In this document: piece by piece, positions 46,181 through 54,562 of the stretch
Position numbering within the stretch: position 1 is the stretch's first letter
Layout: every line of letters begins with the position of its first letter
Assembly (NCBI RefSeq): GCF_030406325.1
Contig: NZ_JAUEQY010000021.1
Span: 1 to 64,000, forward strand
DNA length: 64,000 bases
From: Actinomadura sp. DC4
GTDB lineage: Bacteria; Actinomycetota; Actinomycetes; Streptosporangiales; Streptosporangiaceae
Reading direction: 5' to 3'
The notes under the pieces: model-generated
What the model was told of the DNA's origin: nothing
Databases searched by the model: none
The model's input: the letters and a program-made list of their open reading frames with translations, nothing else
Translations under genes and position numbers: made by a program

Positions 46181-47380
46181 TCACGCCACCCCCGCCGCGG
46201 TGAGGTCGTCCGGTGCCACCCGGCCGGCCGGCAGCCGGACGGTCACCGTGGTGCCCTCTCCGGGCCTGGAGACCACCGAGACCACTCCGCCGGCGCGCTC
46301 GCCACGCTCCTTGAGGCCGAGGAGCCCGTAGTGCCCTTCTCTCGCCAGGTCCTCCAGGCTCTTCAGCCGGAAGCCCCGGCCGTCGTCGCTGATGGTGAGC
46401 ACGATCGCGTCGCGCTCGCCGCCGAGCCGGACCAGGACCGACATCGCCTCCGCGTGCCGGGCCACGTTCGCCAGTGCCTCCGAGCAGATGGCCACCACCT
46501 CGTAGCACTCACGCGGCGGGAGGGCGACCGCGGGATCGATGTCACAGCGAAGGCCGACGCCGTGTTCCTCGCGCCAGCGGTTCGCGACCGCGCGGACGGC
46601 CAGCGGCAGGGGCAGCGTGGCGCTGTCGTCCCGCAGCCCGGTGATGAGGTCGCGCATCTCGCGTGAGGCGATCTCGACGCCCGCCGCGATCCGGCACGCC
46701 TCGGCGGCGGCCCGGTCGGGGTCGCGCCTGGTCCACATCGGAAGCGCCCCTGCGGCCAGGGCGATGCCGCGCAGCGTCTTGGCGAGCGAGTCGTGCATCT
46801 CGCGGGCCAGCCGCGCGCGCTCCTCGGCGGTGGCCGCCGCCGCCTGCGCCTCGGCCTGGTCGTCGATGAGCTTGCGGAGCGCCGTGCCGGCGAAGCCGAT
46901 CAGCGGATAGAAGAGGGGCTGGCCGATGACCGCCTGGAACGTCATGTCCGCCGCCGGCATCGAGACCGCGGCGAGCGTCAGGTAGTACCAGAGCACCTGC
47001 ACCACCGAGATGGCCACCATGCCCGGCCAGCGGAAGAGCAGCCCGGCGACGGCGGCGGTGATCACCGTGGACAGGAAGTACGGCCCGGTGACCCCGCCGA
47101 CCTCCAGCACCGTGAACGAGGCGGCGACGTCCACCGCGACCAGGACCGGGTGCGCCAGCAGGTCCGACACGATCCGCTGCCAGTACCGCGCGGCGATCCA
47201 GGAGAGCGCGGCGAGGCAGACCAGCAGCACGAGCGACGCGACCTCATGTGTGGGCAGGAGCGCCAGCAACGCCACCGCTGCCGTGAGGGTTCGCAGTTGC
47301 ATGAGCATCCGGAACGCCGCCCCGACGCGGGCGGGCACGGCCGGTGCCGCCCGGCCGCGGTGTTCAGCCGAAGAAACCAC
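46181..47380 (-). CDS. Sensor histidine kinase (HisKA_3 type) in the Tad operon
   Basis: A 399-residue kinase from the GTG at 47380, which follows GGGGG by nine bases and overlaps the tadC end by 17 bases. It has five or six membrane helices without a large extracellular sensor (residues ~30-175). The dimerisation helix carries the phospho-acceptor His in RLAREMHDSLAKTLRG. The HATPase region has CSEALANVARHAEA (N-box) and LTISDDGRGFR and GLLGLKERGERAGG (G-boxes). The cognate regulator follows directly. The signal is probably sensed in or near the membrane, perhaps the state of the Tad machine. Confidence 0.92.
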   Translation of the reverse strand: MVSSAEHRGRAAPAVPARVGAAFRMLMQLRTLTAAVALLALLPTHEVASLVLLVCLAALSWIAARYWQRIVSDLLAHPVLVAVDVAASFTVLEVGGVTGPYFLSTVITAAVAGLLFRWPGMVAISVVQVLWYYLTLAAVSMPAADMTFQAVIGQPLFYPLIGFAGTALRKLIDDQAEAQAAAATAEERARLAREMHDSLAKTLRGIALAAGALPMWTRRDPDRAAAEACRIAAGVEIASREMRDLITGLRDDSATLPLPLAVRAVANRWREEHGVGLRCDIDPAVALPPRECYEVVAICSEALANVARHAEAMSVLVRLGGERDAIVLTISDDGRGFRLKSLEDLAREGHYGLLGLKERGERAGGVVSVVSRPGEGTTVTVRLPAGRVAPDDLTAAGVA

Positions 47381-48251
47381 CGAGATCAGCCCCCGAGGAG
47401 TAGAACATTCCGCCCACGACGATCGCCATGATCGACGGAAGGGTGAGAGCCGCCGAGACGGCCGTGATGCGGGGCGTGGTGCGCTGCGCCTTGCGTTTGG
47501 CCCACTGAGCCGACTCCCGTCGCATGTCGACGCCGATGTCGATGAGCGCCGTCGACAGCGGGGCACCGAGCTCCTCCGCCTGCAGGATGGCGGTGACGAA
47601 CTGGCTGAGCGCCTCCGCGCTGTTGCGCCGGCGTAGATCCTCGAACGCCTCACGGCGCGGTGTGCCGAGCTCCATCTGCCGCAGCGCGACGGTGAACTCG
47701 TCCGCGAGGGAGCCGGGCATGCTCTCGGCGACCCGGGCCAGCGCGTGCCGGAAGCCGAGTCCGGCCGACACCGTCACCGCGAGGACGTCGAGGAAGTCCG
47801 GGAGGGTGCGCTGGATCGCGTCCTGGCGCTGCCGCATGCGCACCGCGAGCAGCAGTTCGTTCTGACCCGCGCCACAGACCACGACGAGTCCGAGGAAGCG
47901 CTGGCCGCCGAGGATGAACAGGACGCCCGGTACGAGGAACATGACGAGCAGGCCGGCGGTCTGCCGGGCATAGGACTCGACCGTCATGTTGCCCGGCCGG
48001 CCCGCCGCGTCGATCCGCCGCCGGATCTTCAGCCGCCACGGTCCTAGCAGTTCCAGCATCGGCCGGGTGAACGGCCGGCCGGCCACGTCGGCGACCCGGT
48101 TCAAGATCGTGCCCTCGGGCCGCCGCCTGCTCTTCTTCGCGGCCGGCAGGAGGTCCGGCGCGATGCGCTCCCCCGAGCGCATCAACGCGAACCCCTGGAC
48201 CGCCAGGACGACGCAGAGAGCCGCGCCCCCGGCCATCAACAGCACCGCCAT
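47364..48251 (-). CDS. tadC: Tad inner-membrane protein TadC (type II secretion F family)
   Basis: A 295-residue GspF-family platform protein with an N-terminal helix, a cytoplasmic region with the conserved LPDFLDVLAVTVSAGLGFRHAL motif, a second motif EAFEDLRRRNSAEALSQF, and two C-terminal helices. It is cotranscribed with tadB (7 bp) upstream, and its last codons overlap the kinase start. In the Tad machine TadB and TadC form the inner platform on which the ATPase acts. Confidence 0.92.
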   Translation of the reverse strand: MAVLLMAGGAALCVVLAVQGFALMRSGERIAPDLLPAAKKSRRRPEGTILNRVADVAGRPFTRPMLELLGPWRLKIRRRIDAAGRPGNMTVESYARQTAGLLVMFLVPGVLFILGGQRFLGLVVVCGAGQNELLLAVRMRQRQDAIQRTLPDFLDVLAVTVSAGLGFRHALARVAESMPGSLADEFTVALRQMELGTPRREAFEDLRRRNSAEALSQFVTAILQAEELGAPLSTALIDIGVDMRRESAQWAKRKAQRTTPRITAVSAALTLPSIMAIVVGGMFYSSGADLGGFFG

Positions 48252-48258
48252 GACAACC

Positions 48259-49191
48259 TCACACGTCCACTCGGGTGATGCGCCGGATGATGATCAGACT
48301 GACGGTGAAGAGCGCGGCGCCGACCCCGAGAATGATCTGGCCGGGGAGGTGTTCGCTCATGGTGCGCAGCACGCCCGGCGAGACGAGGTTCACCAGGAAC
48401 AGGATCCCGACGCCCATCGCGCCGATCGCCCAGTTGGTCACGACCGCCTCGCCCATGATCGTCTTGACCTCGCGCCGGATCTCCTTCCGGTCCTCCAGCG
48501 TGCCGGCGATGCTGCGCAGCGCGGTGACCAGCGAACCACCGGAGCGCGAGGACACGATCAGCGTGCTGACCAGCACGGCCAGCTCACGCGACGGCAGCCG
48601 GTCGCCGAGGTCGCGCAGCGCCTGGTCCATGGGCTGGCCCAGCCGCAGGGCGTCGGCCGTACGCCCCAGCTCCGCGCCGGCCGGATCGTCGAGCTCATCG
48701 GCCGCCATCTCGATCGCCGTACGCAGCACCAGGCCCGCCGAGGAGGCGTTCGACAGCACGCGGGCCAGCTCCGGCAGCTGGCCGATGAACTCCTCCCGCC
48801 GCCGGGTCTCCTGGCGGCGCAGGTACGCGAAGAACAGGAAAACGGTGCCCACGCCCGCCGCGACGCCGAACACCGGGGCCAGGTACGTACCGATGAGGTA
48901 CAGCGCGACGACGAAACCCATCGCCATCAGCAGCAGGAAGGTGGAGACACGGGTGCGCATGCCGGCCGCGGTGAGACGCCGGCCGACGAGGCGGCCGAAG
49001 TCGGTGCGGCGCAGCCAGGTGTCGAGCCGGCCGAGGAGGCTGTCGGCACGCCGTTCGACCTCGTCGAGCGACGTCCGCCCGCGGAGCCTGCGCCGCTGCT
49101 GCCAGCCCATCGCCATGTCGAGCACCCCCCACGCCGCGGCGACGAGGGTCACGGCCAGGACCACCAGGATGGCCGGATAGGGCAGTGTCAT
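48259..49191 (-). CDS. tadB: Tad inner-membrane protein TadB (type II secretion F family)
   Basis: A 310-residue GspF-family protein with a leading membrane helix (YPAILVVLAVTLVAAAWGVL), two central helices, the LPELARVLSNASSAGLVLRT motif, the GDRLPSRELAVLVSTLIVSS segment and two C-terminal helices. The ATG overlaps the tadA stop (ATGA-type, four bases), so it is translationally coupled to the ATPase gene. Confidence 0.92.
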   Translation of the reverse strand: MTLPYPAILVVLAVTLVAAAWGVLDMAMGWQQRRRLRGRTSLDEVERRADSLLGRLDTWLRRTDFGRLVGRRLTAAGMRTRVSTFLLLMAMGFVVALYLIGTYLAPVFGVAAGVGTVFLFFAYLRRQETRRREEFIGQLPELARVLSNASSAGLVLRTAIEMAADELDDPAGAELGRTADALRLGQPMDQALRDLGDRLPSRELAVLVSTLIVSSRSGGSLVTALRSIAGTLEDRKEIRREVKTIMGEAVVTNWAIGAMGVGILFLVNLVSPGVLRTMSEHLPGQIILGVGAALFTVSLIIIRRITRVDV

Positions 49192-50516
49192 GTGATCTCC
49201 CGCAGCAGTGACTCGTCGTCGCCCACGCCGAACGCCGGAGGGATGCTCTCGCCCGCCTCGAAGAGCCGGGCGGCGAGGACTCTCGGGACCGGGTGATGGT
49301 GGTAGGCGCCGCGCAGCACGCGGTCCGGTCCGATCGGCTCGGGGACGAACCGCATCACGCTCTGGAGCCGGAAGGTCTCCCGGCGGCGCGACGCCACCGC
49401 GGCGATCTCCCAGACCCGCCGCGACCCGTCGGAGCCGCGACCGAGGTGGACCACGACGTCGACCGCGCTGTTGATCTGGTCTCGTACGGTCTCGAAGGGC
49501 AGCCGTACGTCGCTCATGCTGGCCATCGTCTGCAGGCGGTAGATCGCGTCATCGGCCGAGTTGGAGTGCACGGTCACCATCGAGCCTTCGTGCCCGGTGT
49601 TCATGGCCTGGAGCATGTCCAGCGTCTCCGGGCCGCGGACCTCTCCGACGATGATGCGGTCGGGCCGCATGCGCAGGGAGTTGCGGACCAGGTCGCGGAC
49701 GGTCACCTGGCCCTTGCCCTCGATGTTCGGCGGACGGCTCTCCAGCCGGATGATGTGCTCCTGCGCGAGCTGGAGCTCGGCGGAGTCCTCGATCGTCACG
49801 ATGCGCTCGCCGTTCGGCACGAACGCGGACAGGGCGTTGAGCATCGTCGTCTTGCCGGTGCCGGTGCCGCCGGAGACCACGATGTTCATCCGTGCCCGGA
49901 TGAACGAGGCCAGCAGGACCGCGCTGTGCGGGTCCATGCTGCCGGCCTCCACGAGCTCCTCGATCGTGTACGCGCGGGGGAACCGCCGGATGGTCAGCAC
50001 GGGCCCGACCAGCGAGAGCGGCGGGATGATGACGTTGACGCGCTCTCCGGTCGGCAGCCGCGCGTCCACCATCGGGCTGGACTCGTCCACGCGGCGGTTC
50101 ACCTGGGCGACGATGCGGTCGATCGTCTGGAGGAGCTGATCCTCGTTGGCGAACGTCGTCTCGATGCGCTGCAGCCGCCCGGCCCGCTCCACGTAGACGT
50201 CGTCCGGCCCGTTGACCATGATCTCGGTGACCGACGGATCGGCGAGCAGCGGTTCGAGCACACCGAGCCCGAGAGCCTCGTCCACCACCCGGCGGACCAG
50301 CGCGCCGCGCTCGCTCGCCGACAGGACCGGTCCCTCGCGGCTGACGATGTGCCCGGCGACCTTCTCCAGCCGGGCGCGCCGCTGGGCGAGGTCGAGGTCG
50401 GCCAGCTCGTCGAGGTTGATCTCTTCGAGGAGCCGCTGACGCCACAGCGCCACGCCCCCGGCGCTCGCCTTCTCCCCGGCGGACCGGCTGTCCTCGATGC
50501 GGTCTTTCAACGCCAT
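49188..50516 (-). CDS. tadA: Tad pilus assembly ATPase TadA/CpaF
   Basis: A 442-residue type II/IV secretion ATPase that powers Flp pilus extension and perhaps retraction. The N-terminal domain (VSREGPVLSASERGALVRRV) is followed by the RecA-like core with Walker A SGGTGTGKTTML, the Asp box in RIVTIEDSAELQL, Walker B in RPDRIIVGEVRGPE and the His box GHEGSMVTVHS. All motifs needed for activity are intact. It sits between tadE and tadB with 3 bp and a four-base overlap. Confidence 0.95.
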   Translation of the reverse strand: MALKDRIEDSRSAGEKASAGGVALWRQRLLEEINLDELADLDLAQRRARLEKVAGHIVSREGPVLSASERGALVRRVVDEALGLGVLEPLLADPSVTEIMVNGPDDVYVERAGRLQRIETTFANEDQLLQTIDRIVAQVNRRVDESSPMVDARLPTGERVNVIIPPLSLVGPVLTIRRFPRAYTIEELVEAGSMDPHSAVLLASFIRARMNIVVSGGTGTGKTTMLNALSAFVPNGERIVTIEDSAELQLAQEHIIRLESRPPNIEGKGQVTVRDLVRNSLRMRPDRIIVGEVRGPETLDMLQAMNTGHEGSMVTVHSNSADDAIYRLQTMASMSDVRLPFETVRDQINSAVDVVVHLGRGSDGSRRVWEIAAVASRRRETFRLQSVMRFVPEPIGPDRVLRGAYHHHPVPRVLAARLFEAGESIPPAFGVGDDESLLREIT

Positions 50517-50519
50517 CGC

Positions 50520-50912
50520 TCACCCCACCGGCATGTGGACCGTACGGTCGATCGTGAAGTCGAGCGGTGCCCCCGGCCAGAGCACCGGGATGTCGGCCCG
50601 GACGTGGCAGTAGACACCGTCGTCCCGCCAGCCGCCGACGACCTTCCTGCGGTTGATCCAGCCCGGCATCACCCCGAGTGCCGAACCGCGACAGGCGCCG
50701 GCGTCCTGGCGCTGGCTCGCGACACGAGCGCCGGTACGAGCGGCGTTCTCCACGCGCTCGACCGTCATGCCCGACATCAGACCCTCGAAGGCGAACAGGA
50801 TGACGGCCAGGGCGACGGGGAAGACCGCGATGTACTCGGTGATGGCCGCCCCGCGGTCGCGGTGACCCTCGCACCCGGGCCCGCGGCGGAGGCGGCGCCC
50901 GCTCGCGTTCAC
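50520..50912 (-). CDS. tadE: TadE-type pseudopilin/minor pilin
   Basis: A 130-residue protein with a TadE-type N-terminus: GHRDRG-AAITEYIAVFPVA, with Gly at the cleavage site, Glu+5 and Tyr+6, one membrane helix and an extracellular domain with a cysteine pair. The GTG at 50912 follows GGAGGG by six bases and overlaps the previous stop (GTGA). It should be processed by the prepilin peptidase encoded at 54563-55186. Confidence 0.85.
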   Translation of the reverse strand: MNASGRRLRRGPGCEGHRDRGAAITEYIAVFPVALAVILFAFEGLMSGMTVERVENAARTGARVASQRQDAGACRGSALGVMPGWINRRKVVGGWRDDGVYCHVRADIPVLWPGAPLDFTIDRTVHMPVG

Positions 50913-52450
50913 CGGGCGCCCTCCTCGTAGACGATCCGGGACCTGGTACTGACGCCCCACGAGGTGTGCCAGCCGGGCAGCATCGCCGGGGTGTCGATGG
51001 TGACCTTCACGTACCCCTGGTCCACGGCGACGTGGAAGTGGTCCTTGTCTCCCCAGGGCCCGGACACTCGCGCGACCGCCCGGCGATCGACCTCCGCGCG
51101 CGCCTGGGGCGTGTCGTAACCGAGGACTGCCACCGCGCGCGCGGCCTCGTTGGCCGCGTGACTCGAGTACATCGAGGTGAGGCCGATGAGAATGAACTGC
51201 CAGACCAGCAGCAGGAGCAGGCCGAGGAACGGCAGGAGCGCGGTGAACTCGGTGAGGGCCACGCCACGGTCGCCGCGCATGCGCCGGCCTTCTCCGTCGC
51301 CTGCGAAGAGACCGATCTCGCGGGCCACGCCGCCGATCGCCCTGCGGTAGTCGCCTCCCTCGACCGCCTTCGGCGAGCCGGTGTTGGCCGCCTCCTCCAG
51401 CGCGCGGTACGACGCCGGAACGGTCGTTCTCAGCATCGGCAGGCCGAGCACCTTGCGCGCGAAGTCCGGCTGCACCTCGTTGCGCCGGTCGGTCCGTACG
51501 AGCACGACCGACAGTTCCTCGTCCTTGCGGACCTGCAGCCGTCCCCACATCCTGGTCAGCCGCTGCACCGCGCGCAGGCACGGCAGGTCGGGCGTGGCGG
51601 TCACCAGGACGGTGTCGGCCAGCTCGATCGCCACGGCACTCGCCTCGGTCATGTACGCGCCGCAGTCGGCGATCACGTAGTCGTACCGGCCGCGCAGGCC
51701 GCCGAGGATCTGCCGGGTGGCGCGCGCGGGCACGTCCTCTGCCTGCTCGCCCTCGGCCGGCGCCATGAGGACGTGCGGGCCATCGCGGTGCACGTAGATC
51801 GCCTCGGCCAGAGTGGTGCCGTCCAGGTCGGCCGCCGCGGCGACCAGGTCGGCGATGCTGCGCCGGGGGGTGATGTCGAGGTAGCTGGGGATGTCGCCCT
51901 TCTGCAGGTCCATGTCGACGATGCAGACCCGCTTGCCCGCGGCCACCACCGCCAGCGCTAGCTGGACCGTGAGCGTGGTGGTGCCCGTGCCGCCCTTGGC
52001 TCCGCACAGCGCCACGACCGTCCCCGCCCGTGCCGCCACCGTGCCGGCGTGGGCCGGGTCCAGGTGGCGCCGCATCGTACGGGACCACTCCGACGCCGAT
52101 CCGATGCGGCTCTGCAGCTCGGCCTGGGTCGGCCGGCTCGACACGACACCGCGCGCGCCCGCCTCCATGGCCGCGCTGTAGGTCTCCGCGCTGGCGTCCT
52201 CGGCGATGAGGACCACGGCCAGCTGGGGATGGCGCATCGCGAGCTCGCGGATGAGGTCCATCGCGGGCAGGCCGTCGATCTCCTGGTGGACCAGCACGAC
52301 GTCGAGGGCCGGGTCCTGGCCCGCGGCGCCGACCACGTCGGCGGAGGTCCCCTCGACGGCGACGATCGCGATGTCGGCCAGCTCGGCGATCTGGGCGCGC
52401 AGTGAGGCGGCGAGACCGCCGTCGGCGCCGAGCAGGACGCGTACGCTCAT
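50909..52450 (-). CDS. TadZ/CpaE-like ATPase fused to a TadE domain
   Basis: A 513-residue continuous frame. Residues 1-120 are a pseudo-receiver domain; the usual phospho-acceptor Asp is His55 (DVVLVHQEIDG), as in other TadZ proteins. Residues ~140-375 are a MinD/ParA-type ATPase with deviant Walker A CGAKGGTGTTT (Lys152). From residue 391 (DRG-VALTEFTALLPFLGLLL) a TadE-type prepilin signal (Glu+5, Phe+6), membrane helix and extracellular domain follow. A cytoplasmic localisation ATPase and an exported pseudopilin in one chain is odd. The internal ATG at 51280 has GGAGAAGG upstream, so a separate TadE could also be made. Confidence 0.82.
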   Translation of the reverse strand: MSVRVLLGADGGLAASLRAQIAELADIAIVAVEGTSADVVGAAGQDPALDVVLVHQEIDGLPAMDLIRELAMRHPQLAVVLIAEDASAETYSAAMEAGARGVVSSRPTQAELQSRIGSASEWSRTMRRHLDPAHAGTVAARAGTVVALCGAKGGTGTTTLTVQLALAVVAAGKRVCIVDMDLQKGDIPSYLDITPRRSIADLVAAAADLDGTTLAEAIYVHRDGPHVLMAPAEGEQAEDVPARATRQILGGLRGRYDYVIADCGAYMTEASAVAIELADTVLVTATPDLPCLRAVQRLTRMWGRLQVRKDEELSVVLVRTDRRNEVQPDFARKVLGLPMLRTTVPASYRALEEAANTGSPKAVEGGDYRRAIGGVAREIGLFAGDGEGRRMRGDRGVALTEFTALLPFLGLLLLLVWQFILIGLTSMYSSHAANEAARAVAVLGYDTPQARAEVDRRAVARVSGPWGDKDHFHVAVDQGYVKVTIDTPAMLPGWHTSWGVSTRSRIVYEEGAR

Positions 52451-52457
52451 CCCGGCC

Positions 52458-53162
52458 TCACCTCGCGACCGGCGCGGCGCACACGGGAGCCAGGACCTGG
52501 CCCGCCCCGTCGCCGCGTCCGCCGATCAGGGCGAGCCGTACCTTCGCCGCGAAGCTCTCCGCGTATGTGAGCTTGATGCTGTCCTGTGCGGCCAGGGCGA
52601 AGGTGATCGGCACGACCTGACTGATGTCGTTGGGGTTCTGCCCGCGCTCGCTCTGCATGCGGCCGACGTTGATGACCCGCGCGCCGCTGATCACCCGCAC
52701 GGCGCACGACTTCTGCACCGTGCCGTTCTGCTGCTGGAAGGACGCGTAGATGTCGACGAGCATCCCCGGCTGGACCTTGCCCGCGACGCCGGTCTCCGCG
52801 TCGATCATGATCGCGATCTCGCGCTGCCCGGACTGGAGTGTGGGGGCGTTGACGAACATGCCCTTCTCCAGGAGCGCGCCCTGCGGGACGTCCGTCGCGG
52901 CGACCTTCCCGGCGAGTTCTTGCAGGTCGGTGAGCATCACCTCTTTCGGCATTCCCTCCGCCGCGACCTGGATCCTTCGCACGGCGCTCTCATCGACCGG
53001 GTCGTACGCGGCGACGGGCCGGGTCAGCTGGAGTACCGAGACCTTGTCGCGTACCTCGGCGCGTACCGAGCCCACATAGCCGACGATGCTCACGAACACG
53101 ACGATCGCGCCGACGGCCGCCAGGATCAGCAGCACGGCTCCGCGGCGCTGGCGGGGATTCAT
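52458..53162 (-). CDS. cpaB: Flp pilus assembly protein CpaB/RcpC
   Basis: A 234-residue protein from the ATG at 53162, preceded by AAGGAAG. It has one N-terminal membrane helix (GAVLLILAAVGAIVVFVSIVG), then an SAF domain (AYDPVDESAVRRIQ; ATDVPQGALLEKGMFV) and a beta domain with VQPGMLVDIYASF, which is the RcpC/CpaB pattern. In Gram-negative Tad systems the protein lies at the secretin; here there is no outer membrane and it probably links membrane platform and wall. It is 7 bp upstream of the TadZ-TadE gene. Confidence 0.9.
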   Translation of the reverse strand: MNPRQRRGAVLLILAAVGAIVVFVSIVGYVGSVRAEVRDKVSVLQLTRPVAAYDPVDESAVRRIQVAAEGMPKEVMLTDLQELAGKVAATDVPQGALLEKGMFVNAPTLQSGQREIAIMIDAETGVAGKVQPGMLVDIYASFQQQNGTVQKSCAVRVISGARVINVGRMQSERGQNPNDISQVVPITFALAAQDSIKLTYAESFAAKVRLALIGGRGDGAGQVLAPVCAAPVAR

Positions 53163-53203
53163 CCGGCTTCCTTTCAGGAGTCTCCATGGCACCGGGTGCC
53201 CGG

Positions 53204-53659
53204 TCAGGGGTGGTGGGAGTTCTGCCGTGACGGGTACGCGGCGCCCTCCGGGCGCGCGACGGCACTGGGTGGGCCGGCCATGAGCCGCTCTCCGGAGGAA
53301 CGGTCGCCCTCCGGGGCCGCCGGGGGTCTCGGCGCCGGAGCGGGCCGGGGTGACGTCTGTGGTCGTGGTGGTACGGGAGGCGGGACGGGCGGGGGTTCCG
53401 GACGCGGAGCCGCCGGAGGCCGCGGGCCTGCGGCGGGCCCGGGGCCGTTTCGCGCCGGCATGTCGTTCTGGAGCATGCCGCAGACGGCGCAGACCTCCAG
53501 CGACGTGGGTTCTCCGCACCAGCGGCAGAGCCAATAGCGTGTGGAGCGGACGAAGTGCGGAAGCGCCTGGGGGTGCCCGCTGAATGCGACGAACTCCATG
53601 CATTTTCGGGTGCCCCAAAAAGCATTTCCGAGCGGTTGATAGGCGACCGTCTTAATCAC
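53204..53659 (-). CDS. Zinc-ribbon protein with a Pro-rich tail, head of the Tad operon
   Basis: A 151-residue protein. The start is taken as the GTG next to the upstream stop (TAGGTG); the ATG at 53599 is an alternative. Two CxxC pairs in LCRWCGEPTSLEVCAVCGML form a zinc ribbon at about residues 44-62. It is followed by ~50 residues made mostly of Pro, Arg and Ala (PPPVPPPVPPRPQTSP). I do not recognise the family. Position between an unknown gene and cpaB suggests a Tad-related role, perhaps as an adaptor. Confidence 0.65.
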   Translation of the reverse strand: MIKTVAYQPLGNAFWGTRKCMEFVAFSGHPQALPHFVRSTRYWLCRWCGEPTSLEVCAVCGMLQNDMPARNGPGPAAGPRPPAAPRPEPPPVPPPVPPRPQTSPRPAPAPRPPAAPEGDRSSGERLMAGPPSAVARPEGAAYPSRQNSHHP

Positions 53660-54301
53660 CTACGGCCGCAGTGCCGACATCAACTCGCGGTCAAAGCCGG
53701 CGAAATTCGAGTCCTGTGAAGCGATGAGGAGATGGACCGGGTCGGCGGGCCGGAAGTCGACCGCCGAGAGGCGATCACGCCCCGAGATCCGCTCCACTCC
53801 GGGCTTCGGCGCCGCCCAGGCGACAAAGCCCGAGCCCGGCGAGTAGGAGGCCACGTGGTCGGCGAGACGGGTTTCGATGTGCTCGAGCCTGGCCACGCTC
53901 GCGAGGCGGGCGCCGGACAGGATCTCGGTCTCCAGGCGCCGGCCGAGCCCGGCGAGATGCCCGAGCCGCAGGTACGGGGTCGAGCACGATAACAGGTCCG
54001 CCACCAGTGAGAACGCCAGTGGCGGGAGGTTCAGGCCGACGCTCGCGACCCGGTCGGAGTCCAGCACTCCCCGGGTCAGCCGGAGCAGACGCCGGGCCGG
54101 GTCCGCCTGCCAGCGGGGATAGACGGCGAGGATGCCGCCGGGCGCGACGGATAAGGATCGGTCGACGAGGTCGAGGAAGCCGGGAGCGGCGTCGTCGGGC
54201 GTGGCGAGCCCCGGTCCCCGCAGGGCCGCCATTTTCGCGAAGTGGCCCGTGGCCGGGATGTCCCCGAGAACAATAATGATCTTCGCCGGTGCCCCCGCCA
54301 T
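53660..54301 (-). CDS. Hypothetical protein, first gene of the Tad operon
   Basis: A 213-residue soluble alpha/beta protein from the ATG at 54301, preceded by AAAGGGG. It has an opening strand KIIIVLGDIPATGHFAKMA and a later LVDRSLSVAPGGILAVYPRW, which faintly recall nucleotide-binding or methyltransferase folds, but there is no clear motif. There is no signal peptide. It is the first gene after the inverted repeat at 54324-54353 and is followed without a gap by the zinc-ribbon gene. Confidence 0.65.
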   Translation of the reverse strand: MAGAPAKIIIVLGDIPATGHFAKMAALRGPGLATPDDAAPGFLDLVDRSLSVAPGGILAVYPRWQADPARRLLRLTRGVLDSDRVASVGLNLPPLAFSLVADLLSCSTPYLRLGHLAGLGRRLETEILSGARLASVARLEHIETRLADHVASYSPGSGFVAWAAPKPGVERISGRDRLSAVDFRPADPVHLLIASQDSNFAGFDRELMSALRP

Positions 54302-54323
54302 GGCGCCCCTTTCTGCGATCGAT

Positions 54324-54353
54324 CATCTAACGATCTTTGATGGTCGTTAGATG
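54324..54353. promoter_or_regulatory. Operator-like inverted repeat upstream of the Tad operon
   Basis: CATCTAACGA at 54324-54333 and TCGTTAGATG at 54344-54353 form a perfect 10-bp inverted repeat with a 10-bp spacer, so the half-site centres are 20 bp apart. It is AT-richer than its surroundings and lies 22 bases upstream of the ATG at 54301. It fits a dimeric repressor site or a leader hairpin. Confidence 0.6.
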
Positions 54354-54539
54354 TCAAGTTTCGGCGTCTGGTTCCAACTAGCGCAGATTGGCCGTCGCGC
54401 CCCCCGCTCCCCTAAGCGCACAGATGGTGGCACGATGTCGTGTCCGGCACAAGCATTTTGTGTTAGGAAGCAGCATTTGTCGGCATTTGCTCTGTCGTGC
54501 TGCTCTTCTCGCTCGCGCCCAGCGACGGCGGCCTCACGG

Positions 54540-54559
54540 GGCGGCCGGTACGGGCCGCC
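54540..54559 (-). terminator. Hairpin after the prepilin peptidase gene
   Basis: GGCGGCC at 54540-54546 pairs with GGCCGCC at 54553-54559 over a six-base loop, directly after the peptidase stop on the minus strand. The 54302-54562 gap otherwise holds only the operator-like repeat and an AT-richer stretch (54455-54500) that I cannot assign. Confidence 0.5.
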
Positions 54560-54562
54560 TCC

